Assembly (NCBI RefSeq): GCF_046614695.1
Contig: NZ_JBKKHQ010000010.1
Coordinates: 61,159-125,158, forward strand
Direction of reading: 5' to 3'
Length of the DNA: 64,000 nucleotides
Source of the DNA: Pokkaliibacter sp046614695
Lineage (GTDB): Bacteria; Pseudomonadota; Gammaproteobacteria; Pseudomonadales; Balneatricaceae
The notes beneath the pieces are model-generated. The model was not told the origin of the DNA and made no database searches. It worked only from the letters and a program-made list of their open reading frames with translations. Shown in pieces: positions 8,273 through 17,145 of the stretch (position 1 is the first letter of the stretch; every line of letters begins with the position of its first letter). A program made the translations under genes and the position numbers.

Positions 8273-8288
8273 TTTACGTTTACGTTAA
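8273..8288 (+). promoter_or_regulatory. Probable LiuR operator
   Basis: TTTACGTTTACGTTAA is an imperfect palindrome (TTTACGT-TT-ACGTtAA, 6 of 7 positions matching) that ends 20 bases before the liuR start. From memory, LiuR sites in proteobacteria are ACGT-containing palindromes of this kind. The position suits autoregulation of liuR and control of the liu operon that follows. It also lies upstream of the divergent sRNA copy B. Confidence 0.6.
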
Positions 8289-8307
8289 CATCACCCATAA
8301 CACTTTC

Positions 8308-8787
8308 ATGTCATCACTCAAGACCAGCACTTCTATGAACAAAACCACCTGGAGCATCAGCGAACTGACTCAAGAGTTTGGGATTACTCCTCGCAGTATT
8401 CGCTTTTACGAAGATCAGGGCCTGCTCACCCCGACCCGACAGGGACAAACCCGTATTTACTCCCGTCAGGATCGCGTCCGCCTCAAACTCACCCTGCGCG
8501 GTAAGCGTCTGGGCTTTTCTCTGGCTGAGATTCGCGAGCTGTTCTCTTTCTACGATGACACTGCACATAACAACGACAAACAGTTAGAGGTCATGATTCA
8601 CAAGGTGCATGACAAGCTGAAAACCCTGGAGTTGCAGCTGGAGGATCTGCGCATTGTGCAGTCCGAGCTGAAACTGGCGGAACAACGCTGCTGGGAGTCC
8701 ATGTCTGAAGAAGGCAGGCGTCAACTGGAAGACAACCTGGGCTATGCCTTCGAGGACAGTATGGAGGGGAGCACCACTCCCGCCTGA
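8308..8787 (+). CDS. liuR: MerR-family regulator of leucine catabolism, LiuR
   Basis: Cytoplasmic DNA-binding regulator of 159 residues. The MerR helix-turn-helix and wing are clear: WSISELTQEFGITPRSIRFYEDQGLLTP, then GQTRIYSRQDRVRLKLTLRGKRLGFSLAEIRELF. A C-terminal coiled coil (about residues 95-140) serves for dimerisation. No metal-binding cysteine cluster is present; the only Cys lies in the coiled-coil region, as expected for an acyl-CoA-responsive rather than metal-responsive MerR. The ATG at 8308 is used although no strong ribosome site precedes it; the ATG at 8335 is possible. It heads liuA-E, starting 74 bases before liuA. Its own probable operator lies at 8273-8288. Confidence 0.88.
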   Translation: MSSLKTSTSMNKTTWSISELTQEFGITPRSIRFYEDQGLLTPTRQGQTRIYSRQDRVRLKLTLRGKRLGFSLAEIRELFSFYDDTAHNNDKQLEVMIHKVHDKLKTLELQLEDLRIVQSELKLAEQRCWESMSEEGRRQLEDNLGYAFEDSMEGSTTPA

Positions 8788-8861
8788 GTCATGCACTCAA
8801 TGACCTGACGCTCACAACAACAATAAGACAGCCTGAAAGGCGGTCTACAAGGAGTTGTCAG

Positions 8862-10031
8862 ATGACGATGCCAAGCCCCGGCTTGAGCTTTGGCCTGGAT
8901 GAGGATTTATCCTTACTCCAGAGCCAAGTTCAGCGCTTTTGTCAGTCAGAAATTGCCCCCCGTGCCGCCGACATTGATCGGCAGAACGCCTTTCCCGCCG
9001 ACCTCTGGCCGCAACTGGGCGAGATGGGTCTGCTAGGTATAACCGCTGATGAAACTTATGGCGGCACAGGGATGGGCTATCTGGCGCATATCCTCATCAT
9101 GGAAGAAATCAGCCGCGCCAGCGCTTCTGTTGCCCTCTCCTATGGCGCCCATTCCAATCTTTGCGTCAATCAGATCAACCGCCACGGAACCGATGAGCAA
9201 AAGGCCCGCTATCTTCCGCCGCTGATTAGCGGTGAGCATATCGGCGCGCTGGCCATGAGCGAGCCTAACGCGGGTTCCGATGTTGTCAGCATGAGCCTCA
9301 CCGCACGGCGTGACGGCGACCAGTTTTTGCTTAACGGCAACAAGATGTGGATTACCAACGGCCCGGATGCCCAAACCTTTGTGGTCTACGCCAAGACCAC
9401 GCCCGAAGCCGGGGCGAAAGGCATCAGCGCTTTTATCGTTGAACATGACTTCCCCGGTTTTAGCCGCGCCCAGAAACTCGACAAGCTGGGGATGCGCGGC
9501 TCCAACACCTGTGAGCTGGTGTTTCAGAACTGTCCGGTTCCGGCAGCTAACCTGCTTGGCCCTTTGAATGAAGGTGTGAAAGTCCTGATGAGTGGCCTTG
9601 ATTACGAACGCGCCGTACTGGCTGCGGGTCCCCTCGGCATCATGCAGGCCTGTCTGGATACCGTCTTGCCCTATGTGCATGAGCGTGAGCAGTTTGGTCA
9701 ACCCATTGGCGAGTTCCAGCTGATTCAGGGCAAGCTTGCCGACATGTACACCCGCCTGAGTGCCTGCCGTGCCTATGTGTACGCGGTGGGCGCCGCCTGT
9801 GATCGAGGAGCCCCGGTGCGTAAGGATGCCGCAGGCGCCATTCTTTTTGCCGCAGAAAGCGCCACGCAGATGGCGCTGGATTGCATTCAGCTGCTAGGAG
9901 GCAACGGCTATATCAATGAGTATCCCGCTGGCCGCCTGCTTCGCGACGCCAAACTGTATGAGATCGGTGCGGGCACTTCAGAGATTCGCCGCATGCTGAT
10001 CGGTCGTGAATTATTCCGGGAAACCCGCTGA
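8862..10031 (+). CDS. liuA: Isovaleryl-CoA dehydrogenase
   Basis: FAD-dependent acyl-CoA dehydrogenase oxidising isovaleryl-CoA to 3-methylcrotonyl-CoA, passing electrons to ETF. The 389 residues match the family length. Diagnostic features: YGAHSNLCVNQINRHG, ALAMSEPNAGSDV, WITNGPDA, and the Glu of GLDYERAVLAAGPLGIMQ, which is the isovaleryl-type position of the catalytic base. The usual medium-chain Glu near the C-terminus is replaced in YEIGAGTSEIRR, as in known isovaleryl-CoA dehydrogenases. AAGGAG precedes the ATG. It is the first structural gene of the leucine operon. Confidence 0.93.
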   Translation: MTMPSPGLSFGLDEDLSLLQSQVQRFCQSEIAPRAADIDRQNAFPADLWPQLGEMGLLGITADETYGGTGMGYLAHILIMEEISRASASVALSYGAHSNLCVNQINRHGTDEQKARYLPPLISGEHIGALAMSEPNAGSDVVSMSLTARRDGDQFLLNGNKMWITNGPDAQTFVVYAKTTPEAGAKGISAFIVEHDFPGFSRAQKLDKLGMRGSNTCELVFQNCPVPAANLLGPLNEGVKVLMSGLDYERAVLAAGPLGIMQACLDTVLPYVHEREQFGQPIGEFQLIQGKLADMYTRLSACRAYVYAVGAACDRGAPVRKDAAGAILFAAESATQMALDCIQLLGGNGYINEYPAGRLLRDAKLYEIGAGTSEIRRMLIGRELFRETR

Positions 10032-10045
10032 AACGGAGGTGCACC

Positions 10046-11650
10046 ATGACGCAGCTTCAGACCCGTGTTAACCGGCAGGACCCTCAGTTTGCAATCAATC
10101 AGGAAAGCCTTGCCGCAGCAGTCAACGAGCTGAACGATGCTCTTGCCAAAGTTCGTTTAGGTGGAGGCGAAGCGGCGCAGGCCCGCCACCAGTCCCGCGG
10201 CAAACTGCTGGCTCGGGAGCGAATTCGACTGCTACTGGATGATGCCAGCCCCTTTCTGGAAATTGGCCAGTTGGCGGCCTGGCAAGTGTATGAAGAAAAC
10301 GTAGCGAGTGCGGGTGTCATCGCCGGTATCGGCCTGATTCATGACCGCCTCTGCATGGTGATTGCCAATGATGCCACGGTAAAAGGCGGCACCTACTTTC
10401 CTCTGACAGTGAAGAAACACCTGCGCGCTCAGGCCATCGCCGAGCGCTTGCGCCTGCCCTGCCTCTACCTGGTCGATTCCGGTGGCGCCAACCTGCCGCG
10501 ACAGGATGAAGTCTTTCCCGACCGGGATCACTTCGGTCGCATTTTTTATAACCAGGCGCAAATGTCGGCCAAAGGCATTCCCCAGATTGCGGTGGTCATG
10601 GGGCTTTGCACAGCGGGAGGCGCCTATGTGCCCGCGATGTCCGACGAAGCCATTATGGTCCGCCAGCAAGGCACGATTTTCCTGGCTGGGCCACCGCTGG
10701 TAAAAGCCGCCACTGGCGAGGAAATCTCGGCAGAAGCGCTTGGTGGCACTGAGGTACACACCCGTATCAGTGGTGTGGCCGACAGTGCCGCAGAGGATGA
10801 CTATCACGCCCTCTATCTTGCCCGCCAGAGCGTACTCAGGCTCAACGCGCGCCCTGTCACCACGCTACCGGATGCGGTCAAACCACCTCGCCTCAATCCT
10901 GAGGATCTTTACGGCATTGTCGGCACGGATCTTAAAAAACCCTTCGATGTGCATGAGGTGATTGGCCGACTGGTGGATGACTCTGACTTCGATGAGTTCA
11001 AACCGGACTATGGCAGCAGTCTGGTGACCGGCTTTGCCCGACTGTACGGCTTTCCCGTTGGCATCATCGCCAATAACGGCATCCTTTTTAGCGAGTCGGC
11101 GCTTAAAGGGGCGCACTTTATTGAACTCTGCGCCCAGCGCAAAACCCCCCTGCTTTTTTTGCAGAACATCACAGGGTTTATGGTCGGCAGCAAATATGAA
11201 GCCGAAGGGATCGCCAAACACGGCGCCAAGCTGGTGATGGCGGTAAGCACGGCAGTAGTGCCGAAGATTACCCTCATCATCGGCGGCAGTTACGGCGCCG
11301 GTAATTACGGTATGTGCGGACGCGCTTACGAACCGGACTTTCTCTTTATGTGGCCCAATGCCCGCATCTCGGTCATGGGCGGTGAGCAGGCCGCGAATGT
11401 GTTAGCCCAGGTTCATGAAGACAGCCTCAGGCATAAAAATCAGCAATGGCCGGTGCAAGAACAGGATCAGTTCAAAGCAGGGATCCGTTCGCAATACGAA
11501 AGCCAGGGGCACCCGTTCTATGCCAGTGCGCGGCTCTGGGATGACGGCATTATCGACCCGCTGCAGTCACGTGATGTGCTGGCTCTGGCGCTGGCCGCCT
11601 GTCATAACCGCCCGATTGCCGAGAGCCATTTCGGCGTTTTCCGCATGTAG
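10046..11650 (+). CDS. liuB: 3-Methylcrotonyl-CoA carboxylase, carboxyltransferase (beta) subunit
   Basis: Carboxyltransferase half of the biotin-dependent enzyme that converts 3-methylcrotonyl-CoA to 3-methylglutaconyl-CoA. The 534-residue protein has both crotonase-like halves: the N-lobe with SRGKLLARERIRLLLD and YLVDSGGANLPRQDEVFPDRDHFG, and the C-lobe with FLQNITGFMVGSKYEAEGIAKHGAK, GGSYGAGNYGMCGRAY and RISVMGGEQAA. These are characteristic of MCC-beta rather than propionyl-CoA carboxylase. It starts 14 bases after liuA and works with the alpha subunit at 12492. Confidence 0.94.
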   Translation: MTQLQTRVNRQDPQFAINQESLAAAVNELNDALAKVRLGGGEAAQARHQSRGKLLARERIRLLLDDASPFLEIGQLAAWQVYEENVASAGVIAGIGLIHDRLCMVIANDATVKGGTYFPLTVKKHLRAQAIAERLRLPCLYLVDSGGANLPRQDEVFPDRDHFGRIFYNQAQMSAKGIPQIAVVMGLCTAGGAYVPAMSDEAIMVRQQGTIFLAGPPLVKAATGEEISAEALGGTEVHTRISGVADSAAEDDYHALYLARQSVLRLNARPVTTLPDAVKPPRLNPEDLYGIVGTDLKKPFDVHEVIGRLVDDSDFDEFKPDYGSSLVTGFARLYGFPVGIIANNGILFSESALKGAHFIELCAQRKTPLLFLQNITGFMVGSKYEAEGIAKHGAKLVMAVSTAVVPKITLIIGGSYGAGNYGMCGRAYEPDFLFMWPNARISVMGGEQAANVLAQVHEDSLRHKNQQWPVQEQDQFKAGIRSQYESQGHPFYASARLWDDGIIDPLQSRDVLALALAACHNRPIAESHFGVFRM

Positions 11651-11691
11651 CACTCAGGGCTTTAGCCCTTTTGCAGAAAAGGAGTCGCCAC

Positions 11692-12495
11692 ATGAGCGAA
11701 CTACTGATGGACATTCAGGCATCCGGTATCGCCACTCTGACGCTTAACCGCCCGGAAAAGCGTAACGCCCTGAATGCCAGCCTGATTAGCGCGCTGAACA
11801 CTGCTCTTACTGAACTGGCAGATAACTCCAGCCTGCGGGTGCTTGTGCTGAAAAGTAGCGGTGAGCATTTTAGTGCTGGCGCGGATCTGCAATGGATGAA
11901 AGCCTCACTGCACTATTCCCATGAACAGAATCTTAAAGAAGCCCGGGCGCTGGCAGAGTTACTGCACCGGCTGGACACCTTTCCCACACCTACGATGGCG
12001 CTGGTACATGGCGCTGCGATGGGCGGCGCAGTAGGACTGATCAGCTGCTGCGATCTTTGTCTGGCGCAAAGCACGGCACGCTTTGCCTTAAGCGAGGTGA
12101 AACTGGGCCTGACACCCGCCACGATTTCACCTTATGTCATCCGTGCCATCGGAGAACGTCAGGCGCGGCGCTATATGCTGACCGCTGAAATACTGGATGC
12201 CCAACAAGCGCTGCAGCTTGGTCTTTGTCATCGCCTCTGTGAGCCAGACCAGCTTGAGGACTCGGCAAAAGCATGGCTAAGCACGCTACTGGCGAACGGC
12301 CCTGCTGCGTTGAGCATCACCAAGACGCTGATTCGCCGCGTCAGCACTCAGCCTATCGATGAGTCATTGCGTGAGGAAACCGCAGCACTGATCGCTGATA
12401 TCCGCACCACTCATGAGGCACAGGAAGGCATGCAGGCTTTCTTTGACAAACGTGCGCCCCACTGGCTCCACTCCGACAAGGAGGGTTCATTATGA
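11692..12495 (+). CDS. liuC: 3-Methylglutaconyl-CoA hydratase
   Basis: Crotonase-family hydratase making HMG-CoA from 3-methylglutaconyl-CoA. The ATG at 11692 follows AAAAGGAG at the correct spacing; an in-frame start 21 bases earlier is less likely. The 267 residues include LNRPEKRNALNASLI, the first oxyanion segment HFSAGADLQWMK, the second GAAMGGAVGLISCCDLCLA, and the conserved FALSEVKLGLTPATISPYV. This pattern is typical of methylglutaconyl-CoA hydratases. The stop overlaps the liuD start (ATGA), and the position between the two carboxylase subunit genes is the usual liu order. Confidence 0.9.
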   Translation: MSELLMDIQASGIATLTLNRPEKRNALNASLISALNTALTELADNSSLRVLVLKSSGEHFSAGADLQWMKASLHYSHEQNLKEARALAELLHRLDTFPTPTMALVHGAAMGGAVGLISCCDLCLAQSTARFALSEVKLGLTPATISPYVIRAIGERQARRYMLTAEILDAQQALQLGLCHRLCEPDQLEDSAKAWLSTLLANGPAALSITKTLIRRVSTQPIDESLREETAALIADIRTTHEAQEGMQAFFDKRAPHWLHSDKEGSL

Positions 12496-14591
12496 CATCC
12501 CGCCATGACCACAACGCAGATCTCAGCCTCGACACCCTGCGCTATGGCAAACCTCTTCGCCGCCTGCTGATTGCCAATCGTGGCGAAATTGCCTGTCGCA
12601 TCATCCGCACAGCAAGATCCCTCGGCATCACCAGTATTGCCATCTATTCCGAAGCGGACAAAGACGCATTGCATGTGGCTCAGGCCGATGAGGCTTATGC
12701 CCTTGGCGGTCTCACCAGTCAGGAGTCCTATCTCAATATCCGCAGGATTATGGATCAGGCGATACGAGCAGGTGCCGACGCACTGCATCCGGGCTACGGA
12801 TTTCTCTCAGAAAACCCCGCACTTGCCCGCGCCTGTAATGAAGCGGGCATCATTTTTGTCGGCCCTTCGCCTGCCGCAATCGAAGCCATGGGCGCCAAGG
12901 ATGAGGCCAAACGGCTGATGGCAAATGCAGGGATTCCGCTGATTCCGGGTTATCACGGCAAAGACCAGACGCCTGCGGTGTTGCTCGCCGAAGCCGAAAA
13001 GCTTGGCTATCCCGTGCTGGTCAAGGCCAGTGCCGGCGGCGGTGGAAAAGGCATGCGGGTAGTCCACCGAGCGGCCGATTTTGATGAGGCACTTGCCAGC
13101 GCTCAGCGAGAAGCCAGAAGCTCCTTCGGCAATGACCACATGCTGATCGAACGCTACGTGCAGGCACCACGTCACATAGAGATTCAGGTATTTATGGATC
13201 GTCAGGGCAACGGGGTGTATCTCGGGGACCGCGACTGCTCCATTCAGCGCCGGCACCAGAAAATTATCGAGGAGGCCCCAGCGCCAGGTCTTTCTGATGA
13301 GCTGCGCCAGCGCATGGGCCAGGCCGCAGTGAATGCCGCCAGCGCCATTGGCTATGAAGGAGCGGGAACCGTGGAGTTTCTGCTGGATGCCAGCGGCGAA
13401 TTCTATTTTATGGAAATGAATACACGCCTGCAGGTCGAGCACCCGGTGACCGAGTTTATTACCGGCCAGGATCTGGTCGCATGGCAGCTCAGCATTGCCG
13501 AAGGTTTACCTCTTCCTCTCACACAAGCCGAGGTCTGTATTCAGGGTCATGCGGTTGAAGTGCGGATTTATGCAGAGGACCCGGCGCAGGGTTTTATGCC
13601 TTCCTGCGGCAGGGTGACCTTCCTCCGGGAGCCGGTGCTCAGCGAGGGCGTGCGGCTGGATACCGGCATTCGCGCTGGCGATGAAGTCACTCCCTACTAT
13701 GACCCGATGATCGCCAAGCTGATCGCCGGTGGGAATAACCGCCCGCAAGCAATCTATCGGCTGGAGCGCGCACTGGCAGGCTTCGCCATTGGCGGAATCA
13801 CTACCAACATTGGCTATCTGCAGGCCCTGCTTGAACAACCTGACTTTTATCGCGGCGAAGTAACGACCGACTTTATCGCAACTCATGAGGCTCAGCTGGA
13901 TCTCCACCGCCCCCCTTCATTCGAGGAATGGAGTATCGCCGCCTGGATGATGAGCGGTTTTGCACCCACGAAAAAAATGGCTTCCTCCAGCCCCTGGCAC
14001 CAGCTGGCTCACTGGCAGCTTAACCAGCCAGCCCAGACACGATTCTCACTGAGTTGCGAGGCAGCCTCACACGAGGAAATCCCCTTCACTCTGGAAGCCT
14101 TACTCACTCAAACTGACGGAGCAATTGAAATCGCGCTCAGAGACCAGCAGCACATCCTCTATCAGGGCTTTATCCATAAGCCGTGCTGGCAGGATGAATC
14201 GGTGAGCATGGAGCTGGATGGCAAGCGCTATAGCTACCCTGCCCATCTCCTGAGCGATGGCGAGCAACAGCAACTCATCCTTTTCAGTGGCAGAACACCA
14301 CTGCATTTCAGTCGCGAAAACCGGGTACGGCCCGTTATGTCAGAGGCAGAGGTTCAGGGCGCTTTGCATGCACCGATGAACAGTACCGTCGTGGATATTC
14401 TGGTCAGTGAAGGTCAGCAGGTCGAAGCACAAACCGCGCTGGTGATTGTCGAGGCGATGAAGATGGAGCACGTTATTCGAAGCCCCTCTGCGGGAATGGT
14501 GTCCGCTATTCGATGCGCACAGGGTGATCGTGTCAGTGAGGGACAAGCCCTGATAGACTTTGAAGCGCCGGACCGTGAAACAGATTCCTAG
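12492..14591 (+). CDS. liuD: 3-Methylcrotonyl-CoA carboxylase, biotin-containing (alpha) subunit
   Basis: Biotin carboxylase plus biotin carrier, 699 residues. The N-terminal biotin carboxylase domain begins RLLIANRGEIACRIIRTARSLGI and shows the ATP-grasp glycine loop (KASAGGGGKGMRV), the metal-binding EMNTRLQVEHPVTE and RIYAEDP. A linker of about 120 residues is followed by the biotinyl domain, with the biotinylated Lys in VEAMKMEHVI (about residue 660). It overlaps liuC by 4 bases and is followed 33 bases later by liuE. It forms the MCC complex with the liuB product. Confidence 0.94.
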   Translation: MTSRHDHNADLSLDTLRYGKPLRRLLIANRGEIACRIIRTARSLGITSIAIYSEADKDALHVAQADEAYALGGLTSQESYLNIRRIMDQAIRAGADALHPGYGFLSENPALARACNEAGIIFVGPSPAAIEAMGAKDEAKRLMANAGIPLIPGYHGKDQTPAVLLAEAEKLGYPVLVKASAGGGGKGMRVVHRAADFDEALASAQREARSSFGNDHMLIERYVQAPRHIEIQVFMDRQGNGVYLGDRDCSIQRRHQKIIEEAPAPGLSDELRQRMGQAAVNAASAIGYEGAGTVEFLLDASGEFYFMEMNTRLQVEHPVTEFITGQDLVAWQLSIAEGLPLPLTQAEVCIQGHAVEVRIYAEDPAQGFMPSCGRVTFLREPVLSEGVRLDTGIRAGDEVTPYYDPMIAKLIAGGNNRPQAIYRLERALAGFAIGGITTNIGYLQALLEQPDFYRGEVTTDFIATHEAQLDLHRPPSFEEWSIAAWMMSGFAPTKKMASSSPWHQLAHWQLNQPAQTRFSLSCEAASHEEIPFTLEALLTQTDGAIEIALRDQQHILYQGFIHKPCWQDESVSMELDGKRYSYPAHLLSDGEQQQLILFSGRTPLHFSRENRVRPVMSEAEVQGALHAPMNSTVVDILVSEGQQVEAQTALVIVEAMKMEHVIRSPSAGMVSAIRCAQGDRVSEGQALIDFEAPDRETDS

Positions 14592-14624
14592 CCCCTTCCT
14601 CACCAGAAAAGATCAGCAGGTATC

Positions 14625-15527
14625 ATGACTTCTGATAATCAGGTACAGATCGTAGAAGTAGGCCCACGTGATGGGCTACAAAACGAAAAAGCGCTGTTGC
14701 CGCTGGAGGTTCGCCGTCAGCTGATCGAGCGTCTGGTGGATGCGGGTCTAACGCGTATCGAAGTGGGCAGCTTCGTCTCCCCGCGCTGGGTGCCACAGAT
14801 GCAGCAAAGTGGCGAGCTGCTTAGGCAACTCTCCCACACCAAGGGCACGCGCTACGCTGCCTTGACGCCGAATCTTAAAGGTCTGGAGGAAGCCATAGCA
14901 TCAGGTGCCAGTGAGGTGGCTGTATTTGCCGCCGCGTCTGAAAGCTTCAGCCAGAAAAATATCAACTGCAGCATTGCACAAAGTATCGAGCGTTTCCGCC
15001 CTGTGATGGAGCGAGCCCGTGAAGTGAGGCTGCCCGTTCGTGGCTATATTTCCTGCATCGTCGGCTGCCCCTATGAAGGTACTATCTCACCTGCCGCCGT
15101 GATGGAGGTAGCCTCGCAACTGAAAGAACTCGGCTGCTACGAGCTGAGCCTGGGAGACACCATCGGCGTTGCCACACCCCGACAGGTAAACTCCCTGCTG
15201 AATACCCTCTTTACTGAGCTTGATCCGGCTGAGCTGGCAGTTCATTTCCATGACACCTACGGCATGGCCATTGCCAATATCTGCGAGGCACTGAACCTCG
15301 ATATTCGCATCGTCGATAGCGCTGTTGGCGGACTGGGCGGCTGCCCTTATGCCACAGGAGCGAGCGGCAATGTCGCTACGGAAGATGTGGTCTACTTACT
15401 GGAAGGCCTGGGAATGAGTTGCGGTGCAGATCTGCAACAACTGGCCGCTGCCGGCAGCTGGATTTCTGACCTCCTCAAGCGCCCCTATTTATCCCGCGTT
15501 GGCCAGGCTCTAAGCCCAAAGTCTTGA
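14625..15527 (+). CDS. liuE: Hydroxymethylglutaryl-CoA lyase
   Basis: TIM-barrel lyase splitting HMG-CoA into acetoacetate and acetyl-CoA, the last step of leucine breakdown. The 300 residues carry the opening VEVGPRDGLQNE (metal and substrate Arg-Asp), the GDTIGVATP segment, HFHDTYGMAIAN with metal-binding His residues, and the catalytic Cys loop GGLGGCPYATGASGNVATED. All are intact. It closes the liuABCDE run. The following 110 bases contain no convincing terminator. Confidence 0.94.
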   Translation: MTSDNQVQIVEVGPRDGLQNEKALLPLEVRRQLIERLVDAGLTRIEVGSFVSPRWVPQMQQSGELLRQLSHTKGTRYAALTPNLKGLEEAIASGASEVAVFAAASESFSQKNINCSIAQSIERFRPVMERAREVRLPVRGYISCIVGCPYEGTISPAAVMEVASQLKELGCYELSLGDTIGVATPRQVNSLLNTLFTELDPAELAVHFHDTYGMAIANICEALNLDIRIVDSAVGGLGGCPYATGASGNVATEDVVYLLEGLGMSCGADLQQLAAAGSWISDLLKRPYLSRVGQALSPKS

Positions 15528-15637
15528 TCTGACAGGGTTGTTTCCTGAAAAAACGCCTGTCACAGTCATGCAGATGCAATAAAACTACACTAGTCTATTG
15601 CCGTCTTTCAGAGCCTTCATGGACGTAAATTTTGAGC

Positions 15638-16243
15638 ATGGCCTATCAACTCTGGCATAACACTGCTGCTGAACAGCCCAGACTCTGGCATCCGACAGAG
15701 CCTGACCGACTGATCTTTGAGCGCTATTTTCTGCCCTCAAACCCAGCACACAATTCCGGATACTACTTTGACACCGCTTACTGGAGCGCTATTGCCCGGG
15801 TAGTTCACCTGCAGCCTCACCAGCGTGCGCTACTGCTTTGTCCGGTCACGACCGAACAAACCCTCAGCCAGTGCGACACCATGCTCGGCTATGCCCGCCG
15901 TCACCTCCAGGCTCATTGGTCATTTCTTCGTTATGATCAGGCCCGTGTCGAACGCCTGATCGCTGATGAAGGCCCCGCTTGCCGTCAGGAGCTGCCACGC
16001 CTGCAAGACTTGCTGATCACCGCAACGCCGGTGCAAACGCCCAGCGAATTAACCCAGCTTGGCAAGAATGTTCGCCTGATGCTGAAGCCATTCGGACTCT
16101 GGCTTGTGATCGCAGAACGCGAGATGGGTGAAGCGCTTCAGGCAGCACTGCCTGGATTTTCACTGCTCATGGAAGAAGCCGTCAGCAAGACCAGCACTGA
16201 GCCTGATGCGGCCTGTGTTTACGTCTTTACCCATGCGGGCTGA
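15638..16243 (+). CDS. Hypothetical protein
   Basis: I do not recognise this 201-residue protein. It is likely cytoplasmic: no signal peptide, no membrane segment and no cysteine motif. It is rich in Leu, Gln and Arg, with a central charged helical region (about residues 80-130) and a hydrophobic strand FGLWLVIAEREMGEA near the C-terminus. The ATG at 15638 is chosen; a TTG lies two codons upstream. The codon use is like its neighbours and the frame is open throughout, so it is probably a real gene. It is separated from liuE by 110 bases, so it need not share that operon. Confidence 0.6.
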   Translation: MAYQLWHNTAAEQPRLWHPTEPDRLIFERYFLPSNPAHNSGYYFDTAYWSAIARVVHLQPHQRALLLCPVTTEQTLSQCDTMLGYARRHLQAHWSFLRYDQARVERLIADEGPACRQELPRLQDLLITATPVQTPSELTQLGKNVRLMLKPFGLWLVIAEREMGEALQAALPGFSLLMEEAVSKTSTEPDAACVYVFTHAG

Positions 16244-16429
16244 CATTCCAAAGCCGATACAATCCCACTCTGGCGCGATTACTCGCATTTCCTGTAGCAA
16301 TGGTGAATTTGGACTCAGCATTCGCCTTGCGATAGCGTCATATTGGAGTACCATTCAGTAACACGTCTGTTTTGCTGACAATTCCGTGCAAAGCAGGCTT
16401 TCAGCCACCATCACTGACGCCCTGGCATC

Positions 16430-16726
16430 ATGAGCATTCTCTTCAGCAACCTTCTGGGTATCGGACAGTCAAACACTGTTCAGGCAACTCAGGCACTGAG
16501 TCAGGCGACCCAAGCGCCTCAGGTCGTTGCTCAACCCAATGCCATGGAGTCTCGCCCTTCCACGGTGGTCTCTATTTCTCAGGCAGGCTATGAAGCTCTT
16601 GCCAAAGAACAGACTCAGCAAGTGCTGTCGCCACAGGCAAATGACGCGGCCACTTCTGCGCAAAGCTCCCAGATGGTTCAGCTAAAACAGCTGCCCGCGT
16701 ATCTGTTTCAGGTAAATGAAACCTGA
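16430..16726 (+). CDS. Hypothetical small Gln/Ala-rich protein
   Basis: A 98-residue protein of unknown function: MSILFSNLLGIGQSN, then a Gln/Ala/Thr-rich, low-complexity stretch, then TVVSISQAGYEALAKEQ, a short segment of a kind I recall from small unannotated Pseudomonas-group proteins. There is no signal peptide and no Cys. Its last 11 bases overlap the start of the next gene, suggesting translational coupling. The start is supported only by being the first ATG; no strong ribosome site is visible. Confidence 0.5.
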   Translation: MSILFSNLLGIGQSNTVQATQALSQATQAPQVVAQPNAMESRPSTVVSISQAGYEALAKEQTQQVLSPQANDAATSAQSSQMVQLKQLPAYLFQVNET

Positions 16727-17063
16727 GGCCGTAATCCGGTTCCTCCGTGTCATCCTCCTCCTTTTAACAGGCCTTGTCTGCCTGCTGGAAACACAACCAG
16801 CACTGGCCTATCCGCGTTTTTGCGATAGGGACACCTCGATCAAGGCAGCTGAAAAAGTGGCAATGAACTATGTCAGTCACACCCCGGCGCAGCGTCAGTT
16901 TGTCACGATTTTCAGAGGCACCAAGGTGCAGAAACTGCACCTGGACGGTTACCGCGAGCTGGCAACCTATGTGAAGTTTAGGGATTACCACTACACCATC
17001 TATGTCGAAATAGACCCGGTGTGCCAAGCCAAAGTGACCAAGCGCACCAACGCCCGTCCCTGA
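16716..17063 (+). CDS. Hypothetical secreted small protein
   Basis: A 115-residue protein with a clear signal peptide: a short basic start, then VILLLLTGLVCLLETQPALA with cleavage expected before YPRF. The mature part of about 84 residues has two Cys (CDRDTS near the start and VCQAK near the end) that could form one disulfide in the periplasm. The rest looks like a small mixed alpha/beta domain with several Tyr. I do not recognise the family. It overlaps the upstream gene by 11 bases and ends just before a bidirectional terminator. Confidence 0.6.
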   Translation: MKPEAVIRFLRVILLLLTGLVCLLETQPALAYPRFCDRDTSIKAAEKVAMNYVSHTPAQRQFVTIFRGTKVQKLHLDGYRELATYVKFRDYHYTIYVEIDPVCQAKVTKRTNARP

Positions 17064-17100
17064 TTCCTTCGTACCTTTGGCAGATAAAAATTGCAGACAC

Positions 17101-17128
17101 AAAAAAAGGACCTTAACGGTCCTTTTTC
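17101..17128. terminator. Bidirectional terminator
   Basis: A7-GGACC, 5-base loop, GGTCC-T5. It serves the plus-strand gene ending at 17063 and the minus-strand gene ending at 17146. Confidence 0.85.
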
Positions 17129-17145
17129 TACTTCGGGCTTACCTG

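Noticed and set aside
8104..8298. Minus-strand 64-codon frame over copy B as an ordinary protein gene
   Set aside because: Its ATG lies inside the liuR control region, upstream of the presumed sRNA promoter, without a ribosome site. Only its last third has a counterpart in copy A; kept as a finding, not as a CDS.
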